Below, one piece after another: positions 17,702-25,052 of a DNA stretch of 64,000 nucleotides. Made by a program: the position numbers and the translations under genes. This DNA comes from Variovorax paradoxus. GTDB taxonomy: Bacteria; Pseudomonadota; Gammaproteobacteria; Burkholderiales; Burkholderiaceae_C. The DNA lies in the NCBI RefSeq assembly GCF_024734665.1, contig NZ_CP102931.1:3098001-3162000 (forward strand), read 5' to 3'. A model generated the notes under the pieces. That model did no database searches and had not been told where the DNA came from. It saw only the letters and a list, made by a program, of their open reading frames with translations. The number at the start of each line of letters is the position of its first letter. Positions within the stretch are counted from its first letter, which is position 1.

Positions 17702-17814
17702 GGGGCGCCCTCGTCAGGTGACGTCACATCACGTCAAAAGAAAAAGCGCCGGGCACCAGCGCTCGTGCATCGCCTGTTCCAGGGCACTGGCAAGCATCAA
17801 CTCGGAGACACAAC

Positions 17815-18780
17815 ATGAACATCACCCGTCGTTCGGCCCTCGTGGCCGGCGCCTCGCTCGTGGCAGGCGCGTCCTGGGGCCAAGCGCTGCCCAACAAACC
17901 CATCACCCTGGTCGTTCCCTTCGCTCCCGGGGGCAACGCCGACATCGTGGCGCGCTGGATCGCGGTGCCGTATGCCAAGCTGTTGGGACAGAGCGTGATC
18001 GTGGACAACCGGGGCGGTGGAGGCGGCGCCATCGGGACCGCCCTCGTATCGAAAGCGCCGGCCGATGGGGCGACGCTGCTGGCGGCCACGCCCGGCCAGC
18101 TCGGCACATTGCCTCACATGTTCAAGACGTCGTACAAGCTGGAAGACTTCGTTCCCATCGGCGTTCTGAGCAAAACCTCCATTGCCGTCGTGGTTCGAAA
18201 CGGCGATCCGCGTTTCAAGACGCTCGAGGAGTTCATCGCCTACGCCCGCGCCAATCCCGGAAAGCTGAACGTGGGCCACGCCGGTCCCGGATCGCCCAAC
18301 CACCTGGCCATGCTGCAGTTCGAGAACGCTGCAAACTGCCGCTTCACACCGGTCGCCTACAAGGGCTCCGGTCCCGCGTTGATCGATCTGCGTGGGGGCA
18401 CCATCGATGTCATGTTCGATCAGATCAGCAGCTCCCTTCCTCATCTGAAAGCAGGCACCCTGACCACGCTGGTGGTGCTCGGCCTCACGCGCGACGTGGC
18501 AGTGCCCGACACACGCACCCTGAAGGAAGCAGGCCTCCCGGAATTCGACGCCAGCACGTACATTGGCCTTCTTGCGCCCAAGGGTGTCTCGGCTTCGGTT
18601 GTCGCGGCCCTCACCGCCGCGGCACAAAAGGTCGCCAGCGACCCGGCGTTCGACCTCGGATTGAAAGCGATCGGCAGCGGCGCCCACTATGAGGACCCGA
18701 AGCACTTCGCCGAGATTCTCAAAGCGGACGAGGCCTTGGCGGTCTCGCTCGTCAAACAAGGACGATTGGTCAATGAGTAA
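17815..18780 (+). CDS. Bug/TctC-type receptor, second in the operon
   Basis: A 321-residue Bug protein with a TRRSALV leader and cleavage near SWGQA. The VVPFAPGGNADIVARW and VIVDNRGGGGG stretches mark the family. It is only distantly similar to the receptor just upstream, so the pair is not a recent duplication and may bind different ligands or enantiomers. Its last 8 bp overlap the next gene as ATGAGTAA, implying coupled translation with the amidohydrolase. No permease gene is nearby. Confidence 0.93.
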   Translation: MNITRRSALVAGASLVAGASWGQALPNKPITLVVPFAPGGNADIVARWIAVPYAKLLGQSVIVDNRGGGGGAIGTALVSKAPADGATLLAATPGQLGTLPHMFKTSYKLEDFVPIGVLSKTSIAVVVRNGDPRFKTLEEFIAYARANPGKLNVGHAGPGSPNHLAMLQFENAANCRFTPVAYKGSGPALIDLRGGTIDVMFDQISSSLPHLKAGTLTTLVVLGLTRDVAVPDTRTLKEAGLPEFDASTYIGLLAPKGVSASVVAALTAAAQKVASDPAFDLGLKAIGSGAHYEDPKHFAEILKADEALAVSLVKQGRLVNE

Positions 18781-19618
18781 CGACAGTCAAGCGGCAGCGC
18801 AGCCATGGTGGGACTGCCATTTCCATGTGTTCGACAACGCCCGCTATCCGGTTGCGCCGGGCGGGGCCTACGTTCCCGAGGACGCACCGCTCGACGCGTT
18901 TCGACAGGTGTGCGAATCAAGAGGCATCCAGCGCGCCGTCCTGGTTCACCCCAGCGTTTACGGGGCCGACCACTCGAGTTTCGAGGATGCGCTGGCCACG
19001 AACGGCGACTGGCTCCGGGGCGTTGCCGTCGTGTACCCCGACGCGGCCGTCACCTCCGATGCGCAGATTGCCCGCTGGCACAAGCTCGGCGCCTGCGGGA
19101 CTCGCATCAACCGGCTTTTTCCAGGTGCGCCGAGCGACATCGAAAGCGTCATCGACCGGGTGAAGCCCTTCGGGTGGCATGTCCAGGTGCTGGTCGACCT
19201 GGTGGAGGACCTTGGCCTGGTCAAGCAAATTGCAGCCAGCGGCATGCCGGTCGTGGTCGACCATTTCGGCCATCACCCGGTCGATGAGCTGCTGCGCAGC
19301 GCCGCTTTCGCGGACCTGCTGGCGCTCATGCGTGAGGGGCAGGCCTGGGTCAAGCTGTCGGGTCCGTACCGGGTGCAGCGGACCGAGGGACCGTGGCGCT
19401 CGCTGCGCCCGCTGGTCGATGCGATGGTCGCCGCGAACTCCCGGCGGCTGGTGTGGGGAAGCGACTGGCCTCATCCGCCGAGCGCCAAGCATCCATTTCC
19501 TTCGCCTGAACCGTCCGAGATCGGTCTGACCATCCCCCACTGGCTGGACGGGCCTGAACTGCTGAGACGTGTCATGCATGAAAACCCCGGTGTGCTTTAC
19601 GACCGCAACCGGCTTTGA
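18773..19618 (+). CDS. Amidohydrolase-2 family hydrolase (LigI/lactonase-like)
   Basis: A 281-residue TIM-barrel metal hydrolase. H16-x-H18 (DCHFHVF) is the first metal motif, VVVDHFGHHP carries another site His, and VWGSDWPHP near the end has the conserved Asp. The layout matches 2-pyrone-4,6-dicarboxylate hydrolase and related sugar-lactone hydrolases. The ATG lies inside the end of the preceding Bug gene (8-bp overlap), so the two are made together. A lactone hydrolysed here could be the product or precursor of the enolase-superfamily enzyme; this is inference. Confidence 0.88.
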   Translation: MSNDSQAAAQPWWDCHFHVFDNARYPVAPGGAYVPEDAPLDAFRQVCESRGIQRAVLVHPSVYGADHSSFEDALATNGDWLRGVAVVYPDAAVTSDAQIARWHKLGACGTRINRLFPGAPSDIESVIDRVKPFGWHVQVLVDLVEDLGLVKQIAASGMPVVVDHFGHHPVDELLRSAAFADLLALMREGQAWVKLSGPYRVQRTEGPWRSLRPLVDAMVAANSRRLVWGSDWPHPPSAKHPFPSPEPSEIGLTIPHWLDGPELLRRVMHENPGVLYDRNRL

Positions 19619-19627
19619 TGACCATTA

Positions 19628-19650
19628 TTGACAATATAGTGTCATATTGG
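19628..19650 (+). promoter_or_regulatory. TTGACA element inside the dyad TGACA-N6-TGTCA
   Basis: Ten bases after the amidohydrolase stop, TGACAATATAGTGTCA forms a 5-bp-arm dyad that includes a perfect -35-like TTGACA. No strong -10 follows at 17 bp. It could be an internal promoter with a GntR-like operator for the binding-protein gene at 19801. Confidence 0.4.
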
Positions 19651-19800
19651 CATCATTGCATCCGAAAATCGATCGGCTAGAGAGTTGTCGCGCACTGGGC
19701 TGTGATGAGGCAAACCCGGCCGTTTCGAGAGCAGCAGGAGAAAGGTTGCTCCAGGTTTCCGGTGCGACCGAAAGCACTTCATCCATCACCGCCACAGAAA

Positions 19801-20748
19801 ATGACACCCATCTCGGTCATCTCGTTTCCATCGCCCCATGACTGGCCCCTCTGGGTGGCGCAGGAGTTGGGCTTCTTTGATCGCAACCAGATAGCGGTTT
19901 CACTGACCCAGACGGCCGATTCGAAGTTTCAGCTGGCAGGGTTGATCGACGGGAAATTCGACGTTGCGATGACAGGCATCGACAACGTCGTCGCCTACAT
20001 GGAAGGCCAGGGCGAAGCGCCGACCCAAGCGTCCCCGGATATCTTCGCTTTCATGGGCGCCAGCAACAAGGCGTTCCTCCGACTCGTGACCGTGCCGGAG
20101 GTCACGCGCGTGGCCGACCTCAAAGGCAAGCAGGTTTCGGTCGACGCCTTGACGACCGGCTACGCATTCGTGCTGCGCAAATTGCTGGAAGAAGGCGGTC
20201 TCGCGCCCTCCGATGTCGAGTTTGTCAGCGTTGGGGGATTGCGGCAGCGCTACCAGGCGCTGATGGAAAAGAAGCAGGCCGGCACGCTCCTGATTTCGCC
20301 GATGCATGTGGCTGCTCAAAAAAGCGGATTCAACATTCTGGCCAACGCGGAGGATGTACTCGGGCCTTATCAGGCTTCAGTCGGCGCCGCGCGGCGAGAT
20401 TGGGCCAGGCACAACCGGGCCGCGTTGGTCGGCTACATCCGCGCGTACATGGACGCCATCGCATGGCTGCGCAATCCTGCCAATGAGGCACGGGCCATTG
20501 CGATGCTTGGCAAGAACATGCCGGGCATGACCGAGCCGATGGCCGCACAGGCCTATGAAGTCCTGCTGAATCCGGAGAATGGGCTTGATCCTCGCGCGCC
20601 CATCGACATCGAGGGAATCGCAACGGTGCTGGCACTGCGCAGCGAGTATGCGGAGCCGCGAAAGTCTCTGTCCGAAGCAGGCAAGTACTACGACCTGCAG
20701 TACCACACAGATGCAATCAGCCTGGGGTCGAACGGCTTCGGGAACTGA
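19801..20748 (+). CDS. ABC-type substrate-binding protein (SsuA/NMT1-like) without a clear signal peptide
   Basis: A 315-residue type-2 periplasmic-binding fold related to the SsuA/THI5 group: SPHDWPLWVAQELGFF near the start, then AMTGIDNVVAYMEGQG and LKGKQVSVDALTTGYAFVLR. The chosen ATG at 19801 gives a protein that begins directly with the first strand. The in-frame extension back to 19702 is not hydrophobic, so no Sec or Tat signal is visible from any start. Either it acts in the cytoplasm as a sensor or enzyme, or the signal has been lost. It is 182 bp after the amidohydrolase and has its own possible promoter. Confidence 0.8.
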   Translation: MTPISVISFPSPHDWPLWVAQELGFFDRNQIAVSLTQTADSKFQLAGLIDGKFDVAMTGIDNVVAYMEGQGEAPTQASPDIFAFMGASNKAFLRLVTVPEVTRVADLKGKQVSVDALTTGYAFVLRKLLEEGGLAPSDVEFVSVGGLRQRYQALMEKKQAGTLLISPMHVAAQKSGFNILANAEDVLGPYQASVGAARRDWARHNRAALVGYIRAYMDAIAWLRNPANEARAIAMLGKNMPGMTEPMAAQAYEVLLNPENGLDPRAPIDIEGIATVLALRSEYAEPRKSLSEAGKYYDLQYHTDAISLGSNGFGN

Positions 20749-20757
20749 GCGCTCGAC

Positions 20758-20858
20758 AAGACCCGCGCCCCCTGCCCCACTGGGGCTCCGGCCGACGACA
20801 CAAAGTGAACCTCGGGACCCGGCACAACATCCGTGCCGGGCGAATTGGCGCGGGTCTT
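20758..20858. other. Multi-branched fold: long stem enclosing two hairpins
   Basis: Ten bases after the binding-protein stop, AAGACCCGCGCC (20758-20769) pairs perfectly with GGCGCGGGTCTT (20847-20858). Inside lie a short hairpin, GCCCC-ACT-GGGGC (20774-20786), and a strong one, CCCGGCAC-N7-GTGCCGGG (20818-20840). Together they form a closed three-way junction. There is no T-tract, so it is not a standard terminator. It may be a 3' RNA-stability element, a small RNA or a mobile-repeat unit. Confidence 0.5.
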
Positions 20859-20990
20859 CGCGCAGCGACCCGCTCGTCGTCCGACGGCTGAAAAGACCGA
20901 TCGGCATCACCCATTTGGCCGATATCGACTTCGACGATCTGGCATTGAATTCGCCCAAAAATTCAATTCATATCAATTGCGGGCCGCAAT

Positions 20991-21137
20991 GTTTATTTAT
21001 TGGGACAAGACCGCAATCACGCAATCTGAAAATGTAAAAAGATACGCGTTATCACCAATGAAATTCGACAACCACGATCCTAAAGTGGCGGCAGGCCGAA
21101 TTGTTGAAGGCAGTTGCCAGCCGGGATCGAATGGATG
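20991..21137 (+). promoter_or_regulatory. Conserved upstream element, copy A
   Basis: This AT-rich block shares three parts with copies at 28925 and 36828: TTTATT..GGGACAA at its start, TACGCGTTATCACCAATG at 21043, and TAAAGTGGCG at 21081. The first-to-second distance is 52 bp in all three copies and the second-to-third is 39, 40 and 39 bp. It ends about 170 bp before the secreted-protein gene at 21309. An ATG at 21058 opens a 26-codon frame inside it (MKFDNHDPKVAAGRIVEG), which may or may not be translated. Confidence 0.65.
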
Positions 21138-21308
21138 AAAGTGCAGGCGCATAGGAAATTCTTACACAAGAATTCTTGAATGCACATTGCACGATCGAAA
21201 GGCAATAAATATCAATGACTCAGCCTGTTGGTTAGCGTGATTTCCCGTCAGGATATTTGATGGTTTGGGCCATCGATATCTTTTTTATATTTTCATAAGA
21301 GGGTAAAA

Positions 21309-21830
21309 ATGAACAGCTTCTTGAGAAGGTCGACTGCGGGTGTTCTGGCCATTTCGGCGGGTCTTGCTTCGGTGGTGGCACCGCTCACGACAACAGTGGC
21401 GTCGCGTATCGGTATTGCGGCGGCAACCAGTGCGGTTGCCCTGGCAGTCCCGATGTCGGCCCAGGCGCAATCGGGAAAGCGGATTTGCGGAACTGTTTTT
21501 GGATTGCGGCTCAACCAATCCGGCTCCGGTAAAGCGGGCTTCATGATGGAGGTCTCGAAATACGACCCCATCACTTGCGGGGCGCTGTTGGCTACATGGG
21601 TGACGATCACGGGCTTGCCCAGCAGCTTGCAGTCGTACGCCCAAGGGCTTCTCAATATCCAGGCGGGTGTGGGTACGGGTATTGTTGGCAATTTGCGAGC
21701 AATGCAAACATGCGAAGCCTTCTCGAGTTCGGTCGGCGCCAACACCGGTGATGTTTGCTTGCAGATGCAGGATTATAAAATCTACAAATTCGTGTCGGCC
21801 AACGGGATTTACGGTCAGTCCAAGCTCTGA
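21309..21830 (+). CDS. Secreted four-cysteine protein A (unrecognised family)
   Basis: A 173-residue protein; AAGAGGG precedes the ATG. The N-terminal 53 residues are a long two-part leader ending in SAQA, so the mature protein is about 120 residues. It has exactly four cysteines, C60, C90, C135 and C150. The paralogue at 37140 has its cysteines in the same order and shares MNSFL, the R-[IV]-C-G start of the mature part, G-F-x-M-x-V, and M-x-T-C-E followed by Cys 15 residues after that one. Two disulfides are likely. No known family was recognised. It is transcribed towards a strong terminator and faces the exporter operon. Export to the cell surface or medium by that exporter is proposed, not shown. 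Confidence 0.75.
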   Translation: MNSFLRRSTAGVLAISAGLASVVAPLTTTVASRIGIAAATSAVALAVPMSAQAQSGKRICGTVFGLRLNQSGSGKAGFMMEVSKYDPITCGALLATWVTITGLPSSLQSYAQGLLNIQAGVGTGIVGNLRAMQTCEAFSSSVGANTGDVCLQMQDYKIYKFVSANGIYGQSKL

Positions 21831-21844
21831 TCTGCCTGAATTGG

Positions 21845-21884
21845 GCCGCCGGATTTGCTTCAGGCAAATCCGGCGGCTTTTTTA
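21845..21884. terminator. Strong Rho-independent terminator
   Basis: GCCGCCGGATTTGC pairs perfectly with GCAAATCCGGCGGC around a 5-base loop and is followed by seven T residues on the plus strand. It ends the transcript of the four-cysteine protein gene. On the opposite strand it lies beyond the AraC gene end and could stop the exporter operon too. Confidence 0.9.
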
Positions 21885-21936
21885 TTGATTCTTCGACCCA
21901 AGGCAGAGCGGGCAAGACGGCGCCGCTCCAATCCAT

Positions 21937-23109
21937 TCATTTGAAACAGGTTTCGCGGTACTCGCTGGGTGCCACGCCGAACCAGCGCTTGAAGGCCTGC
22001 GAGAAGCTCGAGAGGCTGCTGAAGCCCAGCCGTTCGGCGATCTCGGTCATCGTGAGCAGCCTGTCCTCGAGCAGTTGCTCGGCCGTGGTGCGGCGGGAGT
22101 CCATCAGCAGCGTTCTGAATGAAGTGCCCTCCTCTTTCAGGCGCCGCTTCAATGTCCGCTCGCTGGTGTCGGTCAGTCTCGCCACCGAGGCCAGATCGGG
22201 CGGGGCTCCTTCGGCCGCCAGGTTCAGGCATTGCTCGATGATGGCCTTGGTCCCCAGGCGCACACGCCTGCGCTCCATCAGCTGGATGCACATCTGTTCG
22301 CACATCGACACCGTCACGGGGTTGGCCTGCGGTGTGGGGCGATTCACCAGCGCGCGATCGAAAGCCAGACTGTTCGACAGACTGCCCAACTGCGGCTTCA
22401 CTCCGAAAAGATCGGGAACATCGAGCTCGCACTTGCCTCGCCATTGCGGCTGCACCTTGAGCGTGAAACGCGCCAGCGACATGTCTCCCCTTGCCAACTC
22501 CCCGATCAGCGCGGCAACTGCGGCCATGCAACGCTCGAGCAGAAATTGCTTCAGCACGTCGTGGACATTCGCTTCACCGAAACTGAAGACGGCCAGCCCA
22601 TCTTCCTCGTGGAAGGAAATCTCGTAGAAGGCAAACGTCAAGGCAGCGAAGCGCAGTGCAAGCTTGATGGAGTCGCAGATCGTGGCGCTGCTGAGAAAGC
22701 CACAACCCAGATAGCCGTACATCTGCGTGCCGTATCGCTTCCCCACTTCGAACCCGAGCCAACGGGGGCGCTTGAGAAGACGCAGCAGATTGCTCGCCAC
22801 GCGCAGTTCCTGCGCCGCATGGATTTCCGCCTGGGGATCTTCCAATCGCTCCACCGACAGCTTGCTGCCCTCGAGCAATTTGATCGCCGGGTGGCCCCGC
22901 TCCTGTCCGAATTCCATCATCAAACGCGCACTGGCCGGGCTGCGCGTGTAGTCCCAGAAGCTCATACCTTCGTACCGTTCAAGTGATGCACCAACTGGCT
23001 GGGTCGAAACGACCGGATTCCCCCGGATGAGGGTTTGAAATGCCGACGAAGCGGCGGTGATTCGGGTGCCCGGGCGTGCGAGTCGAAGGGAATCGCGTTT
23101 TTCATGCAT
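21937..23109 (-). CDS. AraC-family regulator with arabinose-binding-like N-terminal domain
   Basis: A 390-residue AraC regulator. The C-terminal 100 residues hold the two HTH motifs (DTSERTLKRRLKEEG and LTMTEIAERLGFSSLSSFSQAFKRW). The first 250 residues resemble the OruR/ArgR-type arabinose-binding-like domain (SNLLRLLKRPRW, GYLGCGFLSS). ATG at 23109 overlaps the end of the permease gene as ATGCATGA, so the regulator is the last gene of the exporter operon and translationally coupled to it. It is the natural candidate to control the three conserved upstream elements. A later in-frame ATG at 22968 is possible. Confidence 0.88.
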   Translation of the reverse strand: MHEKRDSLRLARPGTRITAASSAFQTLIRGNPVVSTQPVGASLERYEGMSFWDYTRSPASARLMMEFGQERGHPAIKLLEGSKLSVERLEDPQAEIHAAQELRVASNLLRLLKRPRWLGFEVGKRYGTQMYGYLGCGFLSSATICDSIKLALRFAALTFAFYEISFHEEDGLAVFSFGEANVHDVLKQFLLERCMAAVAALIGELARGDMSLARFTLKVQPQWRGKCELDVPDLFGVKPQLGSLSNSLAFDRALVNRPTPQANPVTVSMCEQMCIQLMERRRVRLGTKAIIEQCLNLAAEGAPPDLASVARLTDTSERTLKRRLKEEGTSFRTLLMDSRRTTAEQLLEDRLLTMTEIAERLGFSSLSSFSQAFKRWFGVAPSEYRETCFK

Positions 23110-24355
23110 GCCCCTGCAGCGTTTCGACAGGATCGAGACGTGCGGCCCGCGCAGCCGGATAGGCGCCGGCAGCCAATCCGGAGACCACGGCCAGCAGTGC
23201 CGCGAAAAGCGGCGTCGTGACGTCGAACGCGTAGTCGATCCCGCCCAGCGCGAGCGCTCCCGCGGCGCCAAGGGAACCGAGCAACAGCCCGAGCAGCGCG
23301 CCTCCCGCACAGATGAGCACGCTCTCCACCAGGAACTGCAGGACGACATCCGCGGTGCTCGCGCCGAGCGCCATGCGCAGACCGATCTCGGTCTTGCGTT
23401 CCGCCACGGAAGCCAGCATCACATTGGTGATGCCGAGCGACCCCACCAGCAGCGCAACCCCGCCCAGCACCGCGAGGAAGCGCGTGTACAGCGATACCTG
23501 CTCGCGCTTCAACTCGCTGACCTGGCGCGCACCCATGGCTTGCGACGGCTGCGCCATCCCGTTTTGCAGGCGCTGCATCAGCGAATCGGCCATGTCGGGC
23601 GCGCCTTGGCGCATGCGCACCAGCAACTGCGAGGCCGGCATCGATTGCGCAAGCCGTCCGGCGGCCGGATAGGACAACAGCATGGCGTTGTTCATCTTGA
23701 ACAGGGTCAACAAGTCGTCTCCAAAGTACGGCTCCAGCACGCCGGCGATGAAGAAGGTCTTTCCGCACAGGCTCAACGGAGAACCGATCTGCAGGCCCGG
23801 TTGCACACGGCGCAAGGCCTGCAGGGCCTCCGATCCCAGAACAACCCAGAGCTGGGCGCCGTCGAGCGGATGCGAGAAGCGTCCGGCGCTCAGCGTCAGG
23901 GAAAGGACGTCGATGAGCTCCGGCCCGGCGGCAATCACGCCGATATTGGCAAGCGGATCGGCGTCCGCGCCGCCGCAACTGTTCAGGCGCGAAACCTTGC
24001 TCACGGCCTTCACTTCGGCCATGTTGCGCACGATGCGCGCGGCAACATCCGTGCGTTCGTCCAGCCGGTCGAATTCGGCCCTGTCGACCTGCGGGCCGCC
24101 TGCGTCCGCCTGCGCCGAACCGACAGGCCGCAGTGCCAGCGTCACGACATCGGCACCCAGGCGTTCGAGCGCGCGCGTGGCCTGCGCGGTGACGCTGTGG
24201 CCAATGGAAAGCATCGAGACGACCGCGGCGATGCCGATGGCGACCCCCAACACGGCAAGCAGCATGCGGCGCGCGTTGTTGCGCACGGTCTGAACGGCGA
24301 AGACGAACGCAAGTCGCAGGCGTTGCGTGCTTCCCTTCAACGGATTACTGCGCAT
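23102..24355 (-). CDS. MacB-like ABC exporter permease (FtsX fold, split from ATPase)
   Basis: A 417-residue permease with the MacB topology: one membrane segment near residues 30-55, a periplasmic MacB_PCD-type domain, and three C-terminal segments from about residue 285 (FLAVLGGVALLVGSLGITNV, then ERKTEIGLRMALGAS). It ends with AARLDPVETL, typical of the family. ATG at 24355 overlaps the ATPase stop as ATGCGCAGTAA; an upstream ATG at 24367 is an alternative. In MacB the ATPase is fused to the permease; here they are separate genes. Its partners are the ATPase, membrane-fusion protein and TolC-like channel of the same operon. Confidence 0.92.
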   Translation of the reverse strand: MRSNPLKGSTQRLRLAFVFAVQTVRNNARRMLLAVLGVAIGIAAVVSMLSIGHSVTAQATRALERLGADVVTLALRPVGSAQADAGGPQVDRAEFDRLDERTDVAARIVRNMAEVKAVSKVSRLNSCGGADADPLANIGVIAAGPELIDVLSLTLSAGRFSHPLDGAQLWVVLGSEALQALRRVQPGLQIGSPLSLCGKTFFIAGVLEPYFGDDLLTLFKMNNAMLLSYPAAGRLAQSMPASQLLVRMRQGAPDMADSLMQRLQNGMAQPSQAMGARQVSELKREQVSLYTRFLAVLGGVALLVGSLGITNVMLASVAERKTEIGLRMALGASTADVVLQFLVESVLICAGGALLGLLLGSLGAAGALALGGIDYAFDVTTPLFAALLAVVSGLAAGAYPAARAARLDPVETLQGHA

Positions 24356-25052
24356 GGTGTCCCGCATGCGTTTCGATGCGGCCGTCGCGCATCGCGACGC
24401 AGCGAGGCAGCTGGCGAGCGATGCTTTCGTCGTGGGTGATCACGATCAGCGCGGATGCGTTGGCTTCGGCCGCTTCGAGCAGCACATCCAGCACGCGCGC
24501 GCCAGTCGCCGAATCGAGTGCGCCTGTGGGCTCGTCGGCCAGCAGGAGCCGCGGATGCCCCGCCACCGCGCGGGCAATGGCGACACGCTGCTTCTCGCCG
24601 CCGGACAGCTGCCCCGGTCGATGGGCCATGCGCCGCGACATGTCGACCGACACGAGTGCCGCCTGCGCCGCATCCCTGGCCGCGTGCGCAGGGAGCCCGC
24701 GGTACAGCAGGGGCAGTTCGGCGTTCTGCAGGGCCGTCAGGTGCGGCAACAGATGAAACTGCTGGAAGACAAAACCGATCGCTCGATTGCGCAGCTGCGA
24801 TTTCGACAGCGGCGTCAGGAGACTCGTGTCGCACGCCTCGAACAGATACTGGCCCGACGTCGCGCTGTCGAGCAAACCGAGCATGTTCATCACCGTGGAC
24901 TTGCCCGAACCCGAGGGACCGACCAGCGCCATCACCTCCCCGGCCTGCACCGACAGATCGATGCCGCGGACCGCCGGCACCTCTTCGTCGCCGACGCGAA
25001 AATTACGCGTGACGGCGCGCAGCTCGACCAGGGGCCGCACCGGCTCAATCAC
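24345..25052 (-). CDS. MacB/LolD-like ABC exporter ATPase
   Basis: A 235-residue ABC ATPase. Walker A is GPSGSGKST (45-53), the signature is LSGGEKQRVAIARA (about 149-162), Walker B is LLLADEPTGALD with D173/E174, and the switch His is H207. A GTG start at 25052 is chosen because GTGATTGA overlaps the stop of the membrane-fusion gene by 8 bases, the same coupling style as the next two junctions. It powers the split permease encoded just downstream. Confidence 0.95.
   Translation of the reverse strand: MIEPVRPLVELRAVTRNFRVGDEEVPAVRGIDLSVQAGEVMALVGPSGSGKSTVMNMLGLLDSATSGQYLFEACDTSLLTPLSKSQLRNRAIGFVFQQFHLLPHLTALQNAELPLLYRGLPAHAARDAAQAALVSVDMSRRMAHRPGQLSGGEKQRVAIARAVAGHPRLLLADEPTGALDSATGARVLDVLLEAAEANASALIVITHDESIARQLPRCVAMRDGRIETHAGHHAQ

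Noticed and set aside
20758..20858. Integron attC site
   Set aside because: The fold is branched as in some attC sites, but the required RYYYAAC and GTTRRRY ends are not present and no integrase or cassette is near.
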